From assembly GCF_022346995.1 (NCBI RefSeq), contig NZ_JAKRNM010000009.1:124001-188000 (forward strand): DNA of 64,000 nt. The letters are read 5' to 3'. This document shows, in pieces, positions 61,259 through 64,000 of this stretch. How positions within the stretch are numbered: the first letter of the stretch is position 1; each line of letters begins with the position of its first letter. Source of the stretch: Paenibacillus sp. ACRRY. Its GTDB lineage: Bacteria > Bacillota > Bacilli > Paenibacillales > Paenibacillaceae. Under the pieces are notes generated by a model. That model did no database searches. It worked only from the letters and a program-made list of their open reading frames with translations, and had not been told where the DNA came from. The translations under genes were made by a program, and so were the position numbers.

Positions 61259-61786
61259 ATGGAAGCAGCCGAACTAGAAGAGGTCCGAAGGGCTGCAGCA
61301 GGAGATGATGGTGCGCTGGCGGCGCTGCTTCAACGTCATTATGCTTTCGTGTACAAATATTTGGTCAAGGTTACGATGGATCCAAACGCTGCTGAAGAAA
61401 CCGTTCAGGATACGATGATTCGATGTATGGAGAACATTCATCGTTATGACGGTTCGTCTGCCTTTTCATCATGGATGATTACCATTGCTACACGCATCTA
61501 TATTGACAAGACAAGGCGTAAGAAAAGAGAAAATGGTTGGTTGAATATGATTCGTAGTGAAGCCGTTAGACGATTCCGGTGGCAGTTTGAGAGCAGGAAT
61601 GAAGAATGGACGGACGTCATGGATGCCATGACCAGATTAACGCCGGAACACCGTGTTGCTGTTCTGTTGAAGCACTATTATGGCTATGGCTATGATGAGA
61701 TTGGGGAAATGCTCGGTATTCCAGCCGGAACAGCGAAATCAAGAACGGCCTATGGCCTTCGTCAATTGAGAAAGGAGTTGGGATAA
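61259..61786 (+). CDS. sigY: ECF sigma factor SigY
   Basis: A 175-residue ECF sigma factor: region 2 reads LLQRHYAFVYKYLVKVTMDP, AAEETVQDTMIRCMENI and SSFSSWMITIATR-like FSSWMITIATRIYIDKTRR; region 4 reads LTPEHRVAVLLKHYYGYGYD and IGIPAGTAKSRTAYGL-like IPAGTAKSRTAYGLRQL. The yxlC and yxlD genes following identify it as SigY. I prefer ATG 61259, preceded by AGAGGTGA, over GTG 61247. The signal for SigY is poorly known; the operon is autoregulated. Confidence 0.87.
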   Translation: MEAAELEEVRRAAAGDDGALAALLQRHYAFVYKYLVKVTMDPNAAEETVQDTMIRCMENIHRYDGSSAFSSWMITIATRIYIDKTRRKKRENGWLNMIRSEAVRRFRWQFESRNEEWTDVMDAMTRLTPEHRVAVLLKHYYGYGYDEIGEMLGIPAGTAKSRTAYGLRQLRKELG

Positions 61787-61788
61787 GC

Positions 61789-62127
61789 ATGAGCAGGACG
61801 GATGGACAAGATGAGCAAGAGCTCCTCGAACGACTGCAGCAGCAGATGAAAGTGCTGGATGATGCATATGAGCCCGTCAGTATACCTTCATTGGCCTCGC
61901 TGGAAGTGCAGGTCAGAGAACGAAGACGAATCAAACGCCGCAAGAATCTGATCGAGATGATTTTGTTCTGGGTGATCGGACTGATGGTCATTGCTTCTGG
62001 GGCGCTGCTGTTCCTGTCTGCTCCAGCTCTTTATGTGGGTATTCAGGCTGCTGGTGTAGCGGCAGCAGTGACAGCAGCAATCATATGGGCGGGCAAACAT
62101 CGGAAGGAGGAGGCTTCTCATGAATAA
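61789..62127 (+). CDS. yxlC: YxlC-like negative regulator of SigY
   Basis: A 112-residue protein: a soluble start with the helical VPSLASLEVQVRERRRIKRR-like segment, then two membrane helices (about 58-80 and 86-104). In Bacillus subtilis YxlC, with YxlD and YxlE, restrains SigY. It starts two bases after the sigY stop, with AAAGGAG inside the sigY end, and overlaps yxlD by eight bases. Identification rests on order and membrane layout more than on sequence memory. Confidence 0.78.
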   Translation: MSRTDGQDEQELLERLQQQMKVLDDAYEPVSIPSLASLEVQVRERRRIKRRKNLIEMILFWVIGLMVIASGALLFLSAPALYVGIQAAGVAAAVTAAIIWAGKHRKEEASHE

Positions 62128-62335
62128 TATGCATTATGCGTTGGATGAGATCTCTCCGATCTGGATGATACTGATCGCAATCCTTTTGTTCGTGCAAGGG
62201 ACGTGGATTTTTCAGGATGCACGTAAACGTGGGCGTTTCCCCTGGTTATGGGGATTATGGGGGATCACCGGATTTCCGACACCACTCATTGTATATTGGT
62301 TCGTAGTTATTCGATCAGGTCGCAGAAGAACCTGA
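62120..62335 (+). CDS. yxlD: YxlD-like membrane protein
   Basis: A 71-residue protein with two helices (SPIWMILIAILLFVQGTWIF and LWGLWGITGFPTPLIVYWFV) joined by QDARKRGRFPWLW, the phospholipase D N-terminal-like (PLDc_N) pattern of YxlD. GGAGGAGG lies eight bases before the ATG. It ends the cluster; the yxlE, yxlF and yxlG genes (the last two an ABC transporter) of Bacillus subtilis are absent here. Confidence 0.82.
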   Translation: MNNMHYALDEISPIWMILIAILLFVQGTWIFQDARKRGRFPWLWGLWGITGFPTPLIVYWFVVIRSGRRRT

Positions 62336-62478
62336 CCTATATAATGGAAGGCACTCTGGTGATAAAAAAGGATTTTACACAAATATGTTGTTTAATTCTA
62401 GTAATCGTAGACATCGTTATTCTTTTCTAGTAGACTATACAAATAAATATGAAAGATAGACTACCAGGAGGTTAGACG

Positions 62479-62862
62479 ATGCTGCGATTAGGAGAAAAGG
62501 TTGTCATCGTCGCGGATGCGTTTGAGCAGAATCTTCCTGTGGGGGAATATGGTTACATCATCGCTTATGACCGGAATCCGGACAATGCGTTCGATTACGT
62601 GCTTCGAGTGCCGCAGGTGAACCGGAACTTTTTTGTTCCATCCGGCGACGTCGATCTGGAAGAGGTTCTGCTGAAGCAGGAAGCTGAGCGGGTCGAGCGA
62701 GAAGCGTTGATAGATTACGCCCTTGCGACACACAACGAGAAACTGTTTCATCATCTGATGAACGGAGATATTCAAGCTGTGGAAGAGGAAGAGGAAACCG
62801 CGAACGATGTTATGTCACAGGCGGATTTTATAAAGCAGGTTAATCTGCGTGCATGGATTTAA
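62479..62862 (+). CDS. IDEAL-domain-like hypothetical protein
   Basis: A 127-residue soluble protein. The first 65 residues look like a small beta barrel (LGEKVVIVADAFEQNLPVGE, YGYIIAYDRNPDNAFDYVLR). The second part contains EREALIDYALATHNEKLFHH, which resembles the IDEAL domain of small Bacillus regulators, and ends acidic. AGGAGG lies seven bases before the ATG. Function unknown; IDEAL proteins may act as adaptors or ribosome-related factors. Confidence 0.7.
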   Translation: MLRLGEKVVIVADAFEQNLPVGEYGYIIAYDRNPDNAFDYVLRVPQVNRNFFVPSGDVDLEEVLLKQEAERVEREALIDYALATHNEKLFHHLMNGDIQAVEEEEETANDVMSQADFIKQVNLRAWI

Positions 62863-62867
62863 GATCT

Positions 62868-62896
62868 AGAGAGTCGGCTGATGCCGGCTCTTTTTT
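62868..62896 (+). terminator. Terminator before gatC
   Basis: AGAGTCGGC, loop TGAT, GCCGGCTCT, then six T; one mismatch. Confidence 0.88.
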
Positions 62897-62960
62897 GATC
62901 ATTGCATGAACTTCGTAGAATGGGGTTATTTTGCTTATTAGACAAGTCAGGTCATTTGCA

Positions 62961-62989
62961 TTGAATTGTCGAACCATCTCCCCTATAAT
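62961..62989 (+). promoter_or_regulatory. SigA-type promoter of gatCA
   Basis: TTGAAT (62961-62966), 17 bases, TATAAT (62984-62989), about 95 bases before the gatC start. Both hexamers are near consensus. Confidence 0.7.
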
Positions 62990-63082
62990 GAAAAAAGTTA
63001 TCTTGGGACTTTAGCCCGTTAAACGAGCGATTCGTTTCAGGCAGTTTCGGGAAGTTGAACGAAATGAAGGAGGCATCCGGAA

Positions 63083-63370
63083 ATGAGTATTTCGAATAAT
63101 GACGTTCAGCATGTGGCCAAGCTGGCCCGGCTCAATTTGACTTCTGAAGAAGAACAGACGCTTACAGGACAGCTGAACGCGATTTTAAAATATGCAGAGA
63201 AGCTGAATGAGCTGGATACAGAGAACATTGAGCCAACGACTCACGTTCTGCATGTCAGCAATGTGATGCGTGAGGATGAAACGAAGGAAAGCCTGTCAAT
63301 CGAACAGGTGATGCGCAATGCACCGGAAGAAGAAGACGGGCAGTTTAAAGTGCCTGCTGTAATGGAATAA
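63083..63370 (+). CDS. gatC: Glu-tRNA(Gln)/Asp-tRNA(Asn) amidotransferase subunit C
   Basis: A 95-residue subunit that links GatA and GatB in the enzyme that amidates Glu-tRNA(Gln). The family pattern is clear: NDVQHVAKLARLNLTSEEEQ, LNAILKYAEKLNELDTENIE, PTTHVLHVSNVMREDETKES and a C-terminal FKVPAVME. GAAGGAGG precedes the ATG by nine bases. It is the first gene of gatCA(B), typical of Firmicutes without glutaminyl-tRNA synthetase. Confidence 0.96.
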   Translation: MSISNNDVQHVAKLARLNLTSEEEQTLTGQLNAILKYAEKLNELDTENIEPTTHVLHVSNVMREDETKESLSIEQVMRNAPEEEDGQFKVPAVME

Positions 63371-63398
63371 CGGATAACCGGAAGGAGGACGAAATACC

Positions 63399-64000
63399 GT
63401 GAGTTTATTTGAACAATCGTTGCCTGAGTTACATAACAAGCTGCACGCCAAGGAATTGTCGGTCAGCGACCTGGTGGACCAAGCATATCAGAACATTAGT
63501 GCACGTGAAGACAAAGTTAAGGCATATCTTGCGCTGGATGAGGAACAGGCTCGTTCCCGTGCGCGTCAGCTGGATGACCGGCTCGTCAGTGGCGAGGAGA
63601 AAGGTTTGCTCTTTGGATTACCGGTAGGTATTAAGGATAATATCGTTACGAACGGACTGCGCACGACATGCGGCAGCCAGTTTTTGCGCAACTTCGACCC
63701 GGTGTATGATGCAACGGTTGTCGAAAAGCTGAGAGCTGCAGATACAGTGACGATCGGTAAACTGAACATGGATGAATTCGCCATGGGCGGTTCAAATGAA
63801 AATTCAAGTTTCTATCCTGTGCGCAACCCATGGGCGCTGGATCGTGTTCCAGGTGGCTCCAGTGGTGGTTCTGCGGCTGCAGTGGCTGCAGGCGAAGCGT
63901 ACTTCACGCTTGGATCTGACACGGGCGGTTCCATTAGACAGCCTGCTTCGTATTGCGGCGTTGTCGGCATGAAGCCGACTTATGGACTCGTTTCGCGTTT
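63399..64000 (+). CDS. gatA: Amidotransferase subunit A, 3' end outside the window
   Basis: Amidase subunit that frees ammonia from glutamine for GatB. It begins with GTG at 63399, behind GGAAGGAGGA, 28 bases after gatC. The first 200 residues show the amidase signature: catalytic Lys in PVGIKDNIVT, GKLNMDEFAMGGSNE, the Ser-rich GGSSGGSAAAVAAG and the nucleophile Ser in GSDTGGSIRQPASYCG. No stop is reached before the window ends. The normal protein has about 485 residues, so over half is missing. Confidence 0.96.
   Translation, partial: MSLFEQSLPELHNKLHAKELSVSDLVDQAYQNISAREDKVKAYLALDEEQARSRARQLDDRLVSGEEKGLLFGLPVGIKDNIVTNGLRTTCGSQFLRNFDPVYDATVVEKLRAADTVTIGKLNMDEFAMGGSNENSSFYPVRNPWALDRVPGGSSGGSAAAVAAGEAYFTLGSDTGGSIRQPASYCGVVGMKPTYGLVSR

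Overview
The window looks like chromosomal DNA of a spore-forming, Gram-positive Bacillota, most probably a Paenibacillus species. The reasons are moderate GC, strong Shine-Dalgarno sites with many TTG and GTG starts, a spore-protease-like YyaC gene, a YcdB/YcdC-repeat surface protein with SLH domains, a CIO-type cytochrome bd operon, a SigY operon and a Bacillus cereus-like SigB switch. No phage, insertion sequence, CRISPR array, rRNA or tRNA was found. The window cuts through a P1B-type metal ATPase at its left edge and through gatA at its right edge.

1-6.1 kb: metal export (PfeT/ZosA-like ATPase) facing a ZIP transporter, trxB with a glutaredoxin, and a divergent ROK repressor. 6.1-9.6 kb: xylR / xylA / xylB with a XylR-type operator, a cre box and a highly structured, unexplained 140-bp element in front of xylB. 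9.9-18.4 kb: two glycosyltransferases, a KDPG-type aldolase, an anchored hydrolase, a secreted YcdB/SLH protein and a secreted transglutaminase. 18.5-23 kb: a lysine permease under a lysine riboswitch, a CvfC-like protein, and a response regulator divergent from a large PAS histidine kinase (to 26.2 kb). 26.4-29.1 kb: a cytochrome bd oxidase operon that includes a 50-codon CydS-like subunit. 29-33.5 kb: an MBL hydrolase, an ABC-F protein and a CDF transporter behind a short tandem-repeat tract.

34-49 kb is the most interesting part: what reads as a complete SigB general-stress island. It holds a receiver-PP2C phosphatase (RsbY-like), a 1239-residue hybrid kinase with three receivers (RsbK-like), a CheR-type methyltransferase without CheB (RsbM-like), a second receiver-kinase-receiver protein, then RsbV, RsbW and SigB. 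On both sides lie small stress and membrane proteins (DUF1328, DUF948, YflT, YtxH, GlsB, DUF5665, PAP2). A recurrent element, GTTTCA-like, exactly 14 bases, then GGTTAA/GGGTAA-like, sits before rsbV and before several of these genes on both strands. I read it as the SigB promoter of this organism.

49-64 kb: asparaginase, pirin, YyaC, hydrolases, a methyltransferase, an O-antigen-ligase-like membrane protein with an abnormally GC-rich core, a DedA/thioredoxin-like/MBL cluster, a short sigY-yxlC-yxlD operon with an ECF-type promoter, and gatC-gatA. Functions are assigned by recognising sequence motifs; no database search was run.
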